DNA of 64,000 bases from Neoalteromonas arenosi (GCF_030362855.1 NZ_JAUCBP010000007.1:806675-870674), one strand, 5' to 3'; shown: positions 45,117-54,600, counted from the stretch's first letter. Numbers and translations: made by a program. The notes: generated from the letters alone by a model not told the origin.

Positions 45117-46118
45117 TTATTCAGCGGCTTTGCGCTTAAATAGCGCGCGTTTTTCAGCGTCACTTAAAAAGGCGGCTTCAACACCATTGCGCTGCATCTG
45201 GTCACACTCTTCGGCACTGAAACCTACCACGTCTTGTGCCACCTTGTATTCGTGCGCTATATCAATCGCTGACACACCCGGATCATCGGTATTTAGCGTA
45301 ACGCACATACCGGCAGCTAAAAACTCGCGCATCGGGTGTTCGGCAAGATTTGCCACCGTTGCCGTTTGATAGTTAGACGTTGGGCAAGACTCTATAGGTA
45401 CGCGTTTTTCCGCCAGTTCAGCCATCAGAGCTCTATCTTGAATCGCAGCTACACCATGCCCGATGCGCTGTGCGCCTAATACATTCATAGCGCGGCGAAT
45501 ACTGCTGGGTCCGTCTGCTTCACCCGCGTGTACCGTATATTGCCAGTCGGTTTTACGCGCTTTGGCGAAGTGCTCTTCAAATAGCTCGGCTGGGTAACCA
45601 AGCTCATCTCCGGCAAGGTCGAGTGCGGTAATATCATGTTTATGGGCAAGCAAACCATCGAGCTCCTGCATGCACACGTCAGCACCAAAGGTGCGGCTTA
45701 AAATACCGATTAAATTCGCTTGCACACCCGTTTCTTTAATACCGTCACGTACGCCCTGCACTACCGCTTCTACCACGTCTCCCGGCGCTAGCTTGTGATT
45801 CATACCCATGTAATAAGGCGAAAAACGCAATTCGATGTAATCAATGCCTTCATTTTTAGCATCAAGCATATTTTCGTAGGCAACTCGATGACACGCATCA
45901 AGGTCTGCCAAAACGGCAACGCCGTAATCAAGGCGCTGCAAAAACTCCAGAAGGTCACTGGTTTTATCAATAATTTGAACATGCGGAATAAGCGCTTCGA
46001 TATTATCAGCGGGTAATTGAATATTGTGCTGCTGCGCTAGAGATAAAATAGTTGCTGGTTTGATATTGCCATCGAGGTGTCGATGTAAATCAACTAGGGG
46101 TATATTCTTATTAAACAC
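45117..46118 (-). CDS. add: Adenosine deaminase
   Basis: A 333-residue amidohydrolase converting adenosine and deoxyadenosine to (deoxy)inosine in purine salvage. Zinc ligands and catalytic residues are in DLHRHLDGNI, TVHAGEADGPSSI (with the catalytic Glu), RIGHGVAA and TLNTDDPGVSAIDI. The start is GTG (VFNKN, read as Met), with GGAAAAAG upstream. The neighbouring cmoA gene is divergent. Confidence 0.96.
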   Translation of the reverse strand: MFNKNIPLVDLHRHLDGNIKPATILSLAQQHNIQLPADNIEALIPHVQIIDKTSDLLEFLQRLDYGVAVLADLDACHRVAYENMLDAKNEGIDYIELRFSPYYMGMNHKLAPGDVVEAVVQGVRDGIKETGVQANLIGILSRTFGADVCMQELDGLLAHKHDITALDLAGDELGYPAELFEEHFAKARKTDWQYTVHAGEADGPSSIRRAMNVLGAQRIGHGVAAIQDRALMAELAEKRVPIESCPTSNYQTATVANLAEHPMREFLAAGMCVTLNTDDPGVSAIDIAHEYKVAQDVVGFSAEECDQMQRNGVEAAFLSDAEKRALFKRKAAE

Positions 46119-46244
46119 GTACTTTTTCCACTCTTGAACTTCTGATTAACCTATCACTCATCGTGGATTTTGCATAGAGAGTTTGGTTGTAAGACAAAAA
46201 CACGTAGAATATCGCTGTTTTTAAAACGAGTAGTAATTGGCACC

Positions 46245-46970
46245 ATGCAAAATACCGACACCATCTTTGCTCAACCACTGAATGAAGTGAAAGACTTCCG
46301 CTTTGACGAACAAGTGGCTGACGTGTTCCCCGATATGATTTCTCGCTCTGTTCCAGGCTACCAATCGATCTTGAACGCGATAGAGTTTCTTGCCAACCGC
46401 TATGCTCAGCCAAATAAACGCATCTATGATTTGGGTTGCTCGTTGGGCGCTGCAAGCCTCGCTGCGGCGCACGGTGCACAACACGAAAACCCCATTTATG
46501 CGATTGACAACTCGCAAGCGATGCTAGCACGATGCGGCCGCTATATCCGCCAGTTTCAACATGCTAACAACATTCAGTTGTTTGAGAATGATATAACGCA
46601 AATCGAGATAAGCGATGCGTGTATGGTGATCATGAATTTCACTTTACAATTTGTAGATCCAGCCAAGCGCGATGCGATGATCAAAACGATTTATAACGGT
46701 TTGGAACCCGGTGGTGTCTTGATATTAGCTGAAAAGATTCGTCACGAAGATCCCCAAGCCGATGAGTTACTGGTGGACTTGCATCACGATTTTAAACGGC
46801 AAAATGGGTATTCTGAGTTAGAAATAAGTCAAAAGCGTGTAGCACTAGAAAACGTGATGCAATTGGATTCTTTTGAGACACACAGAAAGCGGATGCTTAA
46901 CGCTGGTTTTTCTTCTGTCGCGTTGATTCAACAACAATTTAATTTTTGTGCCATGGTGGCAATGAAGTAA
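46245..46970 (+). CDS. cmoA: Carboxy-SAM synthase CmoA
   Basis: A 241-residue SAM-dependent enzyme that makes carboxy-S-adenosylmethionine from SAM and prephenate for wobble-uridine modification. Landmarks are DEQVADVFPDMISRSVPGYQ, the SAM loop YDLGCSLGAASLA, AIDNSQAMLARC and MVIMNFTLQFVDP. The ATG at 46245 gives the usual MQNTDTIFAQP start. Its stop overlaps the cmoB start (TAATG). Confidence 0.96.
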   Translation: MQNTDTIFAQPLNEVKDFRFDEQVADVFPDMISRSVPGYQSILNAIEFLANRYAQPNKRIYDLGCSLGAASLAAAHGAQHENPIYAIDNSQAMLARCGRYIRQFQHANNIQLFENDITQIEISDACMVIMNFTLQFVDPAKRDAMIKTIYNGLEPGGVLILAEKIRHEDPQADELLVDLHHDFKRQNGYSELEISQKRVALENVMQLDSFETHRKRMLNAGFSSVALIQQQFNFCAMVAMK

Positions 46971-47950
46971 TGGAAAAATTACACAACTGGTTTAAACCCT
47001 GCTTACACGATTTACTCGACAGCCCATCAGTACAATGGTTAGACACCCTGCCCGGAGCACTGAGTCATTGGTATCAATCTGCTGCCGCCTCAGACTGCTT
47101 AAAATACGCACGCATGATAGAGCAATTACCTGCGCTGCAGACAGATGATATCGATTTATCAAGCGCTGTTCGCATAGGAACGCCGGGACAAATGTCTGAT
47201 GCCGACCAGGCCAGAACCACATCATTGCTTAAAAAGCTTATGCCTTGGCGCAAAGGCCCCTTTAGTCTTTACAGCGTCAATATCGATACTGAATGGCGCT
47301 CTGACTGGAAGTGGGATCGCGTACTACCGCATATTCAATCGCTCAAAGGTAAGCAAGTTTTAGATGTTGGTTGCGGAAGTGGCTATCACTTATGGCGAAT
47401 GTACGGTGAACAGGCTGAAATGGTAATTGGCATCGACCCAACGCCATTGTTTGTCGCCCAATTTCAGGCCATAAAATACTTTCATGGGCCTGCTCCAGTT
47501 CATGTCCTGCCACTAGGTATCGAGCAAATGCCAGTACTGAACAGTTTTGATACCGTGTTTTCGATGGGCGTGCTCTACCATCGCCGCGACCCGATACAGT
47601 TTCTCACTGAGCTAAAAAACCAACTGGTCAAAGGCGGTCAGCTGGTACTCGAAACTCTGGTGGTTGATGGCGATGAGAAAACCGTATTAATGCCCACAGA
47701 TCGCTACGCGCAAATGCGTAATGTATGGTTTCTGCCAAGTTGCGATGCGTTGTGTTTGTGGTTGTCGCGTTTAGGTTTTACCGAGATTAAAGTGGTTGAT
47801 GTAGATATCACTTCTCTGGAGGAACAGCGCCAAACGGAATGGATGACAAACCAGTCACTCAAAGATTTCTTAGATCCGGACGATATTAGTCGCACTGTTG
47901 AAGGATACCCCAGCCCTAAACGTGCAGTGATCACCGCGCTGAAAAAATAA
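46970..47950 (+). CDS. cmoB: tRNA U34 carboxymethyltransferase CmoB
   Basis: A 326-residue enzyme that transfers the carboxymethyl group of carboxy-SAM to 5-hydroxyuridine-34, giving cmo5U in several tRNAs. It shows RKGPFSLYSVNIDTEWRSDW, the cofactor loop VLDVGCGSGYHLWRM, GIDPTPLFVAQFQAIK and FDTVFSMGVLYHRRDP. Start chosen at the TAATG overlap with cmoA; the reading frame itself opens slightly earlier inside cmoA. Confidence 0.96.
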   Translation: MEKLHNWFKPCLHDLLDSPSVQWLDTLPGALSHWYQSAAASDCLKYARMIEQLPALQTDDIDLSSAVRIGTPGQMSDADQARTTSLLKKLMPWRKGPFSLYSVNIDTEWRSDWKWDRVLPHIQSLKGKQVLDVGCGSGYHLWRMYGEQAEMVIGIDPTPLFVAQFQAIKYFHGPAPVHVLPLGIEQMPVLNSFDTVFSMGVLYHRRDPIQFLTELKNQLVKGGQLVLETLVVDGDEKTVLMPTDRYAQMRNVWFLPSCDALCLWLSRLGFTEIKVVDVDITSLEEQRQTEWMTNQSLKDFLDPDDISRTVEGYPSPKRAVITALKK

Positions 47951-48017
47951 CTAAGCAGAAATTTCACTAAATCGCTGCGTAAGTCCACCCTGCCATATTA
48001 TTGGCACGGTAGTTGAA

Positions 48018-48050
48018 CCTTATCTATTATCAAGTGGATATCAGATAAGG
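48018..48050. repeat. Inverted repeat before the glucosylglycerate operon
   Basis: CCTTATCT (48018-48025) and AGATAAGG (48043-48050) form a perfect 8-bp inverted repeat with a 17-base spacer, ending 18 bases before the glycerate-kinase start. It may be an operator or a 5'-UTR hairpin controlling the operon. I cannot match it to a known regulator. Confidence 0.5.
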
Positions 48051-48068
48051 CTAATAAGCTTAGTATTT

Positions 48069-48947
48069 ATGGACTACCAAGCGTTTCTAACCGACCAACA
48101 GCTCGATTCGGAATATTTAGTCACTGCACTAAAGTGGTTCAAGCCTTTGGGTGACGAAATTGCAGTGCACCATAATGGTGCAAGCAACCCGTTTTATGTT
48201 GGCATAAATGGTGCGCAAGGTTCGGGTAAATCGACCCTTGCTGCATTTTTAGATTTCTATCTCAGCCAAGTGAAAGGGCTTAATGTTGTGCGTCTGAGCT
48301 TGGACGACTTTTACTTATCACAGTCCGACCGGTTAGCTTTATCCGTGAAAATCCACCCATTGTTGAAAACGCGTGGAGTCCCAGGGACCCACAACATGCC
48401 GCTGATGAATAAAACACTTGAACGCCTTAAGGAGTACGGCACGGTCTCTATTCCACGCTTTAATAAAGCAACGGATAACCCCTATCCAGTGTTGGAGTGG
48501 CCTATCGTAAACTCACCGGTTGACATCGTGATCTTTGAGGGCTGGTGTTGGGGCACGCGTGCGCAGGCTAACGCCCAACTGAACACGCCAATTAACACGT
48601 TAGAAGCAGAAGAAGATGCCTTAGGGGTATGGCGAAACTATATCAATGAACAACTCGCAGAGGCCTATGAACCTATATATGCTTTGATGGATTATTGGGT
48701 TATGTTGCGCGCGCCGAGTTTTAACTGCGTGGAAGGCTGGCGCATTGAGCAAGAGCACAAGCTTGCTGCCCGCACTGCGGGTGTTGAACAGTCTGCGATC
48801 ATGACCGATCAGCAGGTCAAAGCATTTGTAAGCTACTTTCAACGCTTAACCGAACATACATTGGCGACCTTGCCCGAGCATATGAATTGCGTTTACCAGC
48901 TCAATGAGCAGCGCCAAATTACCTCCACTCAGGCGGAGTTTTTATGA
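48069..48947 (+). CDS. D-glycerate 3-kinase (GLYK type)
   Basis: A 292-residue P-loop kinase with Walker A GAQGSGKS at residues 48-55, VRLSLDDFYLSQSDRLAL, KTRGVPGTHNMPLM, IPRFNKATDNPY and IVIFEGWCWG. This is the plant/cyanobacterial GLYK-like family that phosphorylates D-glycerate to 3-phosphoglycerate. It is the first gene of a four-gene operon with a glucosyl-3-phosphoglycerate synthase, a phosphatase and a phosphorylase. There its job would be to return glycerate freed from glucosylglycerate to glycolysis. A uridine-kinase-like or pantothenate-kinase-like P-loop enzyme is a less likely reading. It overlaps the next gene by four bases. Confidence 0.85.
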   Translation: MDYQAFLTDQQLDSEYLVTALKWFKPLGDEIAVHHNGASNPFYVGINGAQGSGKSTLAAFLDFYLSQVKGLNVVRLSLDDFYLSQSDRLALSVKIHPLLKTRGVPGTHNMPLMNKTLERLKEYGTVSIPRFNKATDNPYPVLEWPIVNSPVDIVIFEGWCWGTRAQANAQLNTPINTLEAEEDALGVWRNYINEQLAEAYEPIYALMDYWVMLRAPSFNCVEGWRIEQEHKLAARTAGVEQSAIMTDQQVKAFVSYFQRLTEHTLATLPEHMNCVYQLNEQRQITSTQAEFL

Positions 48948-49771
48948 TATCGATGCCGGTGATTGTTTTTAGCGATTTAGATGGCACCTTGCTAGATCAT
49001 TACAGTTACGACTTCTCTCCTGCCAAGAGCACCCTTGCTGCGCTTAGAGCGATAAATGTTCCGGTAGTGTTAAATACCAGTAAAACGCTCGCAGAAGTTA
49101 TTGATATTGCAGCAGAGATGCAGCTTAACGGGCCGATGATAGTTGAAAATGGTGCAGCGATTTATTTGCCTGAAAGCGATAGCCAAGTACCACCGCTTGC
49201 AGAATCTGACGTGCGAGGTTTCAGCCGACAAACATTCACCAAGCCTCATGCCTATTGGTCAAGCCTACTTACCGAGGCTCCTGAAGAATTTCAGCCGTTG
49301 TTTACCAGCTTTACTGAGCTGGGGATCGAAGGTATCAAACAACGTACCGGACTGAGCACCGAGCAAGCGAGTAAAGCCGCTAGCCGTGAATTTGGTGAAC
49401 CGGTTGTATGGCATGGAAACGATACACAAAAACAGGCCTTCATGGCGTATTTGCGTGAACGTGGCGCTGCCCCCATCGAAGGTGGCCGGTTCATGCACGT
49501 GTGTGGCGAGTGCTCAAAAGGCGATGCCATGCTGTGGTTATGCGACTACTACGCAAAACAGGTTTACAACAATAACAAGGTAACTTCGATTGCGTTAGGC
49601 GACGGTAACAACGACGTCCCAATGCTAGAAGTAGCCGATTACGCGGTACGGGTTAAATCCCCCGTGCACGCTCCCCCTACGCTTCAACGTGATGGAAATA
49701 TCATAACAACCGAACAAGCCGGTCCTGCCGGTTGGGCGCAAGCCCTGACATCACTTATTTTGCCTAACTAA
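48944..49771 (+). CDS. Glucosyl/mannosyl-3-phosphoglycerate phosphatase (HAD-IIB, MpgP/YedP family)
   Basis: A 275-residue HAD phosphatase with the nucleophile motif VFSDLDGTLLDHYSY, VVLNTSKTLAEV, the cap region LNGPMIVENGAAIYLP and the C-terminal metal motif ALGDGNNDVPMLE. FMHVCGECSKGDAM is typical of the mannosyl-3-phosphoglycerate phosphatase family. Next to a GT81 synthase it most likely dephosphorylates glucosyl-3-phosphoglycerate to glucosylglycerate. The start (ATGATATCG at 48944) overlaps the kinase stop as ATGA; a second in-frame ATG (codon 4) is an alternative. Confidence 0.87.
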   Translation: MISMPVIVFSDLDGTLLDHYSYDFSPAKSTLAALRAINVPVVLNTSKTLAEVIDIAAEMQLNGPMIVENGAAIYLPESDSQVPPLAESDVRGFSRQTFTKPHAYWSSLLTEAPEEFQPLFTSFTELGIEGIKQRTGLSTEQASKAASREFGEPVVWHGNDTQKQAFMAYLRERGAAPIEGGRFMHVCGECSKGDAMLWLCDYYAKQVYNNNKVTSIALGDGNNDVPMLEVADYAVRVKSPVHAPPTLQRDGNIITTEQAGPAGWAQALTSLILPN

Positions 49772-49784
49772 AATTGGAGTCATT

Positions 49785-51008
49785 ATGGCGGACTTTTATC
49801 AAAATGGGATAGTTACAACGTTACACAACCTTTCTGAACGGCCGATTGAATCCTTGGAAGCCGAACTTGTTGAATTTAGTAAGAAACGGCCAATGGCACT
49901 CATTTTGCCTTCATTGTTTTCCGAGCTAGAAGGTGAAGCTCTACCAAATATCATTGAGCATATTGCCGAAGTACCCTATCTCAACGAAATTGTTATTGGT
50001 TTGGATCGCGCCGATGAAGACCAGTTTCGACACGCACTCGACTTTTTCGGCAAGTTGCCGCAGCACCATCGTGTGTTATGGAACGATGGGCCACGACTAA
50101 AAGCCCTTGACGATGAACTCACACAGCTCGGCTTAGCGCCAAAAGAAATGGGTAAGGGTCGCAACGTTTGGTATTGCATGGGTTACATTCTGGCGTCAGG
50201 CAAATCAGAAAGTGTGGCGCTACACGACTGCGATATTTTAACCTATGACCGTACACTACTCGCTAAACTGATTTATCCTGTTGCTAATCCGCAATTCAAC
50301 TACGAATTTTGTAAAGGCTATTATGCGCGTGTTGCCAATGGCAAAATCAATGGCCGCGTATCACGCCTATTAGTCACTCCGCTCATCCGCGCTCTCCAGC
50401 GTACTTGCGGGTTTAATGAATACCTGCAATTTATGGACAGTTTCCGTTATCCATTAGCCGGTGAGTTTTCTTTCCGTCGCGATGTGCTTAATGATATTCG
50501 CATACCCAGTGATTGGGGTTTAGAAATTGGCGTCCTGTCAGAAATGCACCGCAACTATAACCACAACCGCTTGTGCCAAGCTGACATCGCTCGTGTATAC
50601 GATCACAAACACCAAGACTTAAGCTTACACGATGACCAAGGTGGATTGTCGAAGATGTCTATTGATATCACGAAAGCCCTGTTTAGGAAGTTGGCAACAC
50701 AAGGGCATACGTTCAGTACTGAAATGTTCCGTTCTATCAAGGCGACTTATTTCCGCATTGCACTCGACTTTATCGAGACCTATCATAATGATGCCGTAAT
50801 GAATGGTTTAAAACTGGATATTCACAATGAGGAAAAGGCCGTAGAAATGTTTGCACAAAACATTATGAAAGCAGGTCAAAACTTCTTAGAAAACCCAATG
50901 GAAACGCCGTTCATTCCAAGCTGGAACCGCGTTAATAGTGCTATGCCAGACGTGTTCGCGCGTTTAAAAGACGCCGTTGAAGAAGATGCCAAGGAGTTTG
51001 GAGCCTAG
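49785..51008 (+). CDS. gpgS: Glucosyl-3-phosphoglycerate synthase (GT81 family)
   Basis: A 407-residue retaining glycosyltransferase with a GT-A fold: ALILPSLFSELEGEALPNII (nucleotide-sugar-binding start), GKGRNVWYCMGYILASGKSE and the metal-binding H147-DCD150 motif in VALHDCDILTY. The acceptor region includes NYEFCKGYYARV and PSDWGLEIGVLSEMHRNY. It transfers glucose from NDP-glucose to 3-phosphoglycerate, the committed step to the osmolyte glucosylglycerate. The phosphatase precedes it by 13 bases and the phosphorylase follows by three. Mannosyl-3-phosphoglycerate synthase is the main alternative but belongs to a different GT family (GT55). Confidence 0.88.
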   Translation: MADFYQNGIVTTLHNLSERPIESLEAELVEFSKKRPMALILPSLFSELEGEALPNIIEHIAEVPYLNEIVIGLDRADEDQFRHALDFFGKLPQHHRVLWNDGPRLKALDDELTQLGLAPKEMGKGRNVWYCMGYILASGKSESVALHDCDILTYDRTLLAKLIYPVANPQFNYEFCKGYYARVANGKINGRVSRLLVTPLIRALQRTCGFNEYLQFMDSFRYPLAGEFSFRRDVLNDIRIPSDWGLEIGVLSEMHRNYNHNRLCQADIARVYDHKHQDLSLHDDQGGLSKMSIDITKALFRKLATQGHTFSTEMFRSIKATYFRIALDFIETYHNDAVMNGLKLDIHNEEKAVEMFAQNIMKAGQNFLENPMETPFIPSWNRVNSAMPDVFARLKDAVEEDAKEFGA

Positions 51009-51011
51009 ACC

Positions 51012-52769
51012 ATGACTCAGCCACTTGATCAGATCAAAGAGAAAGTTGAACACCACTTGGCGTTTATTTACGACCAAGTCGAAGACGTTAACGATTACAG
51101 TGCTATAAGCGAACGCTTATTGGCCGCGATAGGATTAAGTGCTGAAAACCCACCGATCATCCCAGAGAGTTACCGCAACCTCTGGGATGAGTCAGATATT
51201 ATGATGATCACCTATGGCGATAGTGTGATCCGCGAGAACGAGAAGCCGTTGGAAAGCCTTCGGTATTTTCTCGAAAAATACTGCGTTAATACGATCAATA
51301 AAGTGCATATTTTGCCTTTCTACCCGTATAGCTCAGACGATGGCTTTTCTGTAATTGATTATTCTACGGTAAATCAATCTCTGGGGGATTGGAGCGACAT
51401 CAACGCCCTAGCCGATGAGTATGGCCTGATGTTCGATTTAGTCATCAATCATTGCTCCGCTCGGAGCCAATGGTTTCAAAACTTCATCAATGGTTCCGGT
51501 ACCGGTAGTGACTATTTCTTTACCGCCAAACTGGATGATGATTTATCTAAAGTTGTACGCCCTAGAACCTCGCCGCTATTAAAAGAAACCAAGACTGCAG
51601 GCGGTTTAGAGCATGTATGGTGCACATTTTCACACGACCAAGTAGACTTTGATTTTCGCAATCCCGAAGTATTAATAGCCTTTGTAAAGATTATTCGTGA
51701 TTACCTTGACCAAGGCGCGACAATTTTTCGCCTCGATGCGGTCGCTTTTTTGTGGAAGGTAGTTGGCAGTACATGTATCAACCTACCAGAAACGCATGAG
51801 ACCATTCGGTTACTGCGTACATTGATCGAAAATGTCGCGCCCGATGCAATCATCATTACCGAGACCAATATACCTAACCGTGAAAATCTGACCTATTTTG
51901 GTAATGCCAACGAAGCGCACGCGATCTACAACTTCTCATTGCCTCCATTATTGGTTAATACGCTAGTCACGGGTGATTGTCGCTATTTGAAAGGCTGGCT
52001 GATGAGTATGCCGCCAGCGCAAAATGGTACGACATATTTTAACTTCATTGCCTCGCACGACGGTATTGGTCTGCGGCCTGCCGAAGGCTTGTTAACCGAC
52101 AATGAAATTGCTTCGCTGGTACAGGCCATGCAAAACTTCGGTGGCCGCGTGAGCTGGCGCACATCGGATATGGGGCAACAAAAACCCTACGAGATAAACA
52201 TTACTCTATTTGATGCCTTGCAAGGCACGATCAAAGGTCCGGACAAATATCAAATTGATCGCTTTATTTGTGCCCATGCGATTATGCTCGGCCTGGAAGG
52301 GATCCCCGGCATCTATATTCATAGTCTACTGGCGACTTCAAACGACTATGAAAAAGTAGAAAATACTGGACAAAACCGTTCGATCAACCGCCACCGTTGG
52401 GATCTTGAAAAGTTAGAAAAACAGCTGGATGATCCCACGAGTCAACACCACAAAGTACTTACTCGATTATCGCAGCTCATCCGTGTACGCAAGGCGCAAC
52501 CGGCATTTCATCCCAATGCCACACAGTTTACGTTGCAACTGGGGGATTCACTGTTCGGGTATTGGCGCCAAAGCGCTGACCGCCAGCAAAGCATTTTCTG
52601 TATCTCGAATGTCGCAGATGAGGCTCAAACAATTACGTTGTCTGACATCAACCTTATTGGCACAGATTGCTGGCTGGATTTAATCACCGGTGAGCAAATC
52701 AACGTTGCCGACGTGGTTCTAAATTTAGCACCGTATCAAACAGTTTGGATCAGTAATCGCGAGGAATAG
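51012..52769 (+). CDS. Glucosylglycerate phosphorylase (GH13_18, sucrose phosphorylase-like)
   Basis: A 585-residue GH13 subfamily 18 phosphorylase. The nucleophile is D242 ([12 protein letters not shown]), the acid/base E284 ([14 protein letters not shown]) and the transition-state stabiliser D350 ([12 protein letters not shown]). [19 protein letters not shown] and [12 protein letters not shown] are typical of the group. By sequence it could be sucrose, glucosylglycerol or glucosylglycerate phosphorylase; the gene context (GpgS, phosphatase, glycerate kinase) strongly favours glucosylglycerate + phosphate to glucose-1-phosphate + glycerate. The family is annotated as sucrose phosphorylase by default. 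It closes the operon. Confidence 0.86.
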   Translation: MTQPLDQIKEKVEHHLAFIYDQVEDVNDYSAISERLLAAIGLSAENPPIIPESYRNLWDESDIMMITYGDSVIRENEKPLESLRYFLEKYCVNTINKVHILPFYPYSSDDGFSVIDYSTVNQSLGDWSDINALADEYGLMFDLVINHCSARSQWFQNFINGSGTGSDYFFTAKLDDDLSKVVRPRTSPLLKETKTAGGLEHVWCTFSHDQVDFDFRNPEVLIAFVKIIRDYLDQGATIFRLDAVAFLWKVVGSTCINLPETHETIRLLRTLIENVAPDAIIITETNIPNRENLTYFGNANEAHAIYNFSLPPLLVNTLVTGDCRYLKGWLMSMPPAQNGTTYFNFIASHDGIGLRPAEGLLTDNEIASLVQAMQNFGGRVSWRTSDMGQQKPYEINITLFDALQGTIKGPDKYQIDRFICAHAIMLGLEGIPGIYIHSLLATSNDYEKVENTGQNRSINRHRWDLEKLEKQLDDPTSQHHKVLTRLSQLIRVRKAQPAFHPNATQFTLQLGDSLFGYWRQSADRQQSIFCISNVADEAQTITLSDINLIGTDCWLDLITGEQINVADVVLNLAPYQTVWISNREE

Positions 52770-52778
52770 CGACTGACG

Positions 52779-53333
52779 TTATCCACGCACACTCAACTGG
52801 CTACGCACTTCCATTAAAGCGAAACCAAGAAGATTTTCACCTTTCCAACGATTGGGATTTTCTGCATGTGGATCATCTGCAGACAACCCAATTCCCCAAA
52901 TTTTATCTACTGGACTGGCCTCAACAATTACTCGGTCTCTAGTATTTAATAAAAAACGCTTGAGTTCTTCGTTTTGGCCAAACTTTGCAAAGTTTGCGCG
53001 AACGACAATATCAAATCGGTGCTCAACCCATTTTTCATGATCAAACCCTTTAACCTCTCGTCCAAACGCCTTAGCCTGCCCTGGATTGTTAGCTGCTAAT
53101 ATGGCCATTTCAGCGTTTGTGTCTCGAAACAATCTTGCCTTTTCTGCCATCATGAAGTGTTCCGCTGTGGTATAGCGTACTCGCTCGATCTTAAATGCGC
53201 TTTCATACCACTGAGAGAAACACGTTTTTGATACACCACTCTTAGGCTTCTTGTGGCCCCAAAAGAATACAAATTTGGGTTGATTGCCATTGTTCACGTA
53301 GTCTTGTAGCTCTTTTCTCGTGCGAACCGTCAT
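52779..53333 (-). CDS. ybiA: NADAR family protein (YbiA-like)
   Basis: A 184-residue NADAR (DUF1768) domain: FFWGHKKPKSGVSKTCFSQW, the conserved YTTAEHFMMAEKARLF, NNPGQAKAFGREVKGFDHEK and GIGLSADDPHAENPNRWKGE. Members act as N-glycosidases; plant and bacterial forms clear reactive riboflavin-pathway intermediates, and others remove ADP-ribose from nucleobases. No ADP-ribosyltransferase gene (DarT-type) is adjacent, which favours the housekeeping role. Convergent with the glucosylglycerate operon, nine bases away. Confidence 0.88.
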   Translation of the reverse strand: MTVRTRKELQDYVNNGNQPKFVFFWGHKKPKSGVSKTCFSQWYESAFKIERVRYTTAEHFMMAEKARLFRDTNAEMAILAANNPGQAKAFGREVKGFDHEKWVEHRFDIVVRANFAKFGQNEELKRFLLNTRDRVIVEASPVDKIWGIGLSADDPHAENPNRWKGENLLGFALMEVRSQLSVRG

Positions 53334-53378
53334 TTTTATTCCTTACGCCCTGCTAGCCGATAGACTAAGGACTTGAAA

Positions 53379-54365
53379 ATGAAATGTCTGGACAAATACT
53401 TTCACTTTAATCCAAACGAAGTCAAAAGCGTCTTGAGAACTCTATATATCATTATCCTTGCACTATTTTTAAGTAGTATTCATCATCAGCCAGCCCGGGC
53501 AAATACACCGGAGCTACACTTAGAGCACAGTGAAGTCTTAGAAATCGTTCAAGGTATTTCTCTTGCCTTCGACACCCATTATATCGAACCTGATAAGGCC
53601 AAAAACGTAAAACAAACACTTCAAAGTATGCTTGTCACAGGAGATTTCGATCAGGCATTTGAGTTCTATAGGCTCAAGACTTTACTCGAATCAACCGTCA
53701 TCAAGATCACAAGCGATAGTAATTTCAAGCTGGTGCGCAGAACCAACCTTTCACAACAAAACGCGATTGATAGCGAAGAGCATTTGAGCAACGCACAAAC
53801 ACAGGTTCTAGAGCCAAACATTGGATACATAGCGTTAAGTGGTGACTTTGTGCACGATGCACGTGAAGAGTTAGTTGCCGCGCTTAATCAAATGTCCGAT
53901 ACCGATGCATTGATCATAGACATTCGAGATGCAGGCCTTGGCTCCGTGGATTTGAGTCAATTGATAATCAGTTACTTTAACGAGCCAAATACGCTGTTAG
54001 GACACATTTACGCTGGGCGCAAAACGCCAGTCCCACTGGTTTCGTATGACATTTCAGAGTTGCAATTCCAAATGCCTGTTTTTATCCTAACCTCCTCCTT
54101 TGTTGCAGGCCCTTGGGAGTTTCTTGCCTACACCCTCAAGCATCTTGAGAAAGCTACCATAGTGGGTGAAGACACTATCGGTTTAGGTATGTTAACCAGT
54201 CCAATACCCGTTAGTAAGCACGCAAGTGTGCTTATCTCTACTGGTATAATTAAACTCAACGCAACAGATGATAGCTGGCACCGTTCGGGTGTCATTGCAG
54301 ACTACCAGACGTCAGCAGATGCTAGCTTTGAACACGCTTATCAACTCGCCCAAAAGCTTGATTGA
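53379..54365 (+). CDS. Exported S41 peptidase-like protein, probably inactive
   Basis: A 328-residue protein with a signal sequence (TLYIIILALFLSSIHHQPARA), a helical N-terminal domain (residues 50-110) and an S41 (tail-specific protease/IRBP) core: NIGYIALSGDF, ALIIDIRDAGLGSV, VFILTSSFVAGPWEFLAYTL and KATIVGEDTIGLG. In active members the segment after TSxx(T/S) contains the nucleophile serine (about TxSAAE); here it reads VAGPWE, with Gly-Pro where Ser-Ala is expected. It looks like a pseudo-protease. I use ATG at 53379 (AAGGA at 53367-53371) rather than the TTG at 53373. Confidence 0.75.
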   Translation: MKCLDKYFHFNPNEVKSVLRTLYIIILALFLSSIHHQPARANTPELHLEHSEVLEIVQGISLAFDTHYIEPDKAKNVKQTLQSMLVTGDFDQAFEFYRLKTLLESTVIKITSDSNFKLVRRTNLSQQNAIDSEEHLSNAQTQVLEPNIGYIALSGDFVHDAREELVAALNQMSDTDALIIDIRDAGLGSVDLSQLIISYFNEPNTLLGHIYAGRKTPVPLVSYDISELQFQMPVFILTSSFVAGPWEFLAYTLKHLEKATIVGEDTIGLGMLTSPIPVSKHASVLISTGIIKLNATDDSWHRSGVIADYQTSADASFEHAYQLAQKLD

Positions 54366-54600
54366 ATTAACTGTCACAACGTTAACTGCGTTTTTTATTG
54401 ATTTTAAAACTCTGTACTAGGTTGAGCTAAACCTATTTTGTCGATAGGCTAATGACAGGTCAATTAATGCTATGGATGGTTGATGATTCTACGTCTTTTA
54501 CCACACTGTATTTGCTGCACATACATTCTGTTGTCTTCCCTTTCCTCAGTCGCTGAATGTCTGATCTTGCAAGACGTTGCTGCGATAACCATAGCTTTTC
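54366..54600. other. Intergenic region, 235 bases
   Basis: No convincing gene. A 46-codon ORF (54483-54623) exists but lacks coding support. The region should hold the promoter of the following membrane-anchored protein gene. Confidence 0.4.

Noticed and set aside
46111-46530. 139-codon minus-strand ORF over cmoA
   Set aside because: Antisense to cmoA and lacks any domain signal.
51012-52769. Sucrose phosphorylase
   Set aside because: Sequence alone allows it, but three co-operonic genes of glucosylglycerate metabolism point to another substrate, and no sucrose transport or hydrolysis gene is present.
52779-53333. NADAR protein as an antitoxin of a DarT-like ADP-ribosylation system
   Set aside because: No ADP-ribosyltransferase-like gene is adjacent; the neighbours are an osmolyte operon and an S41 homologue.
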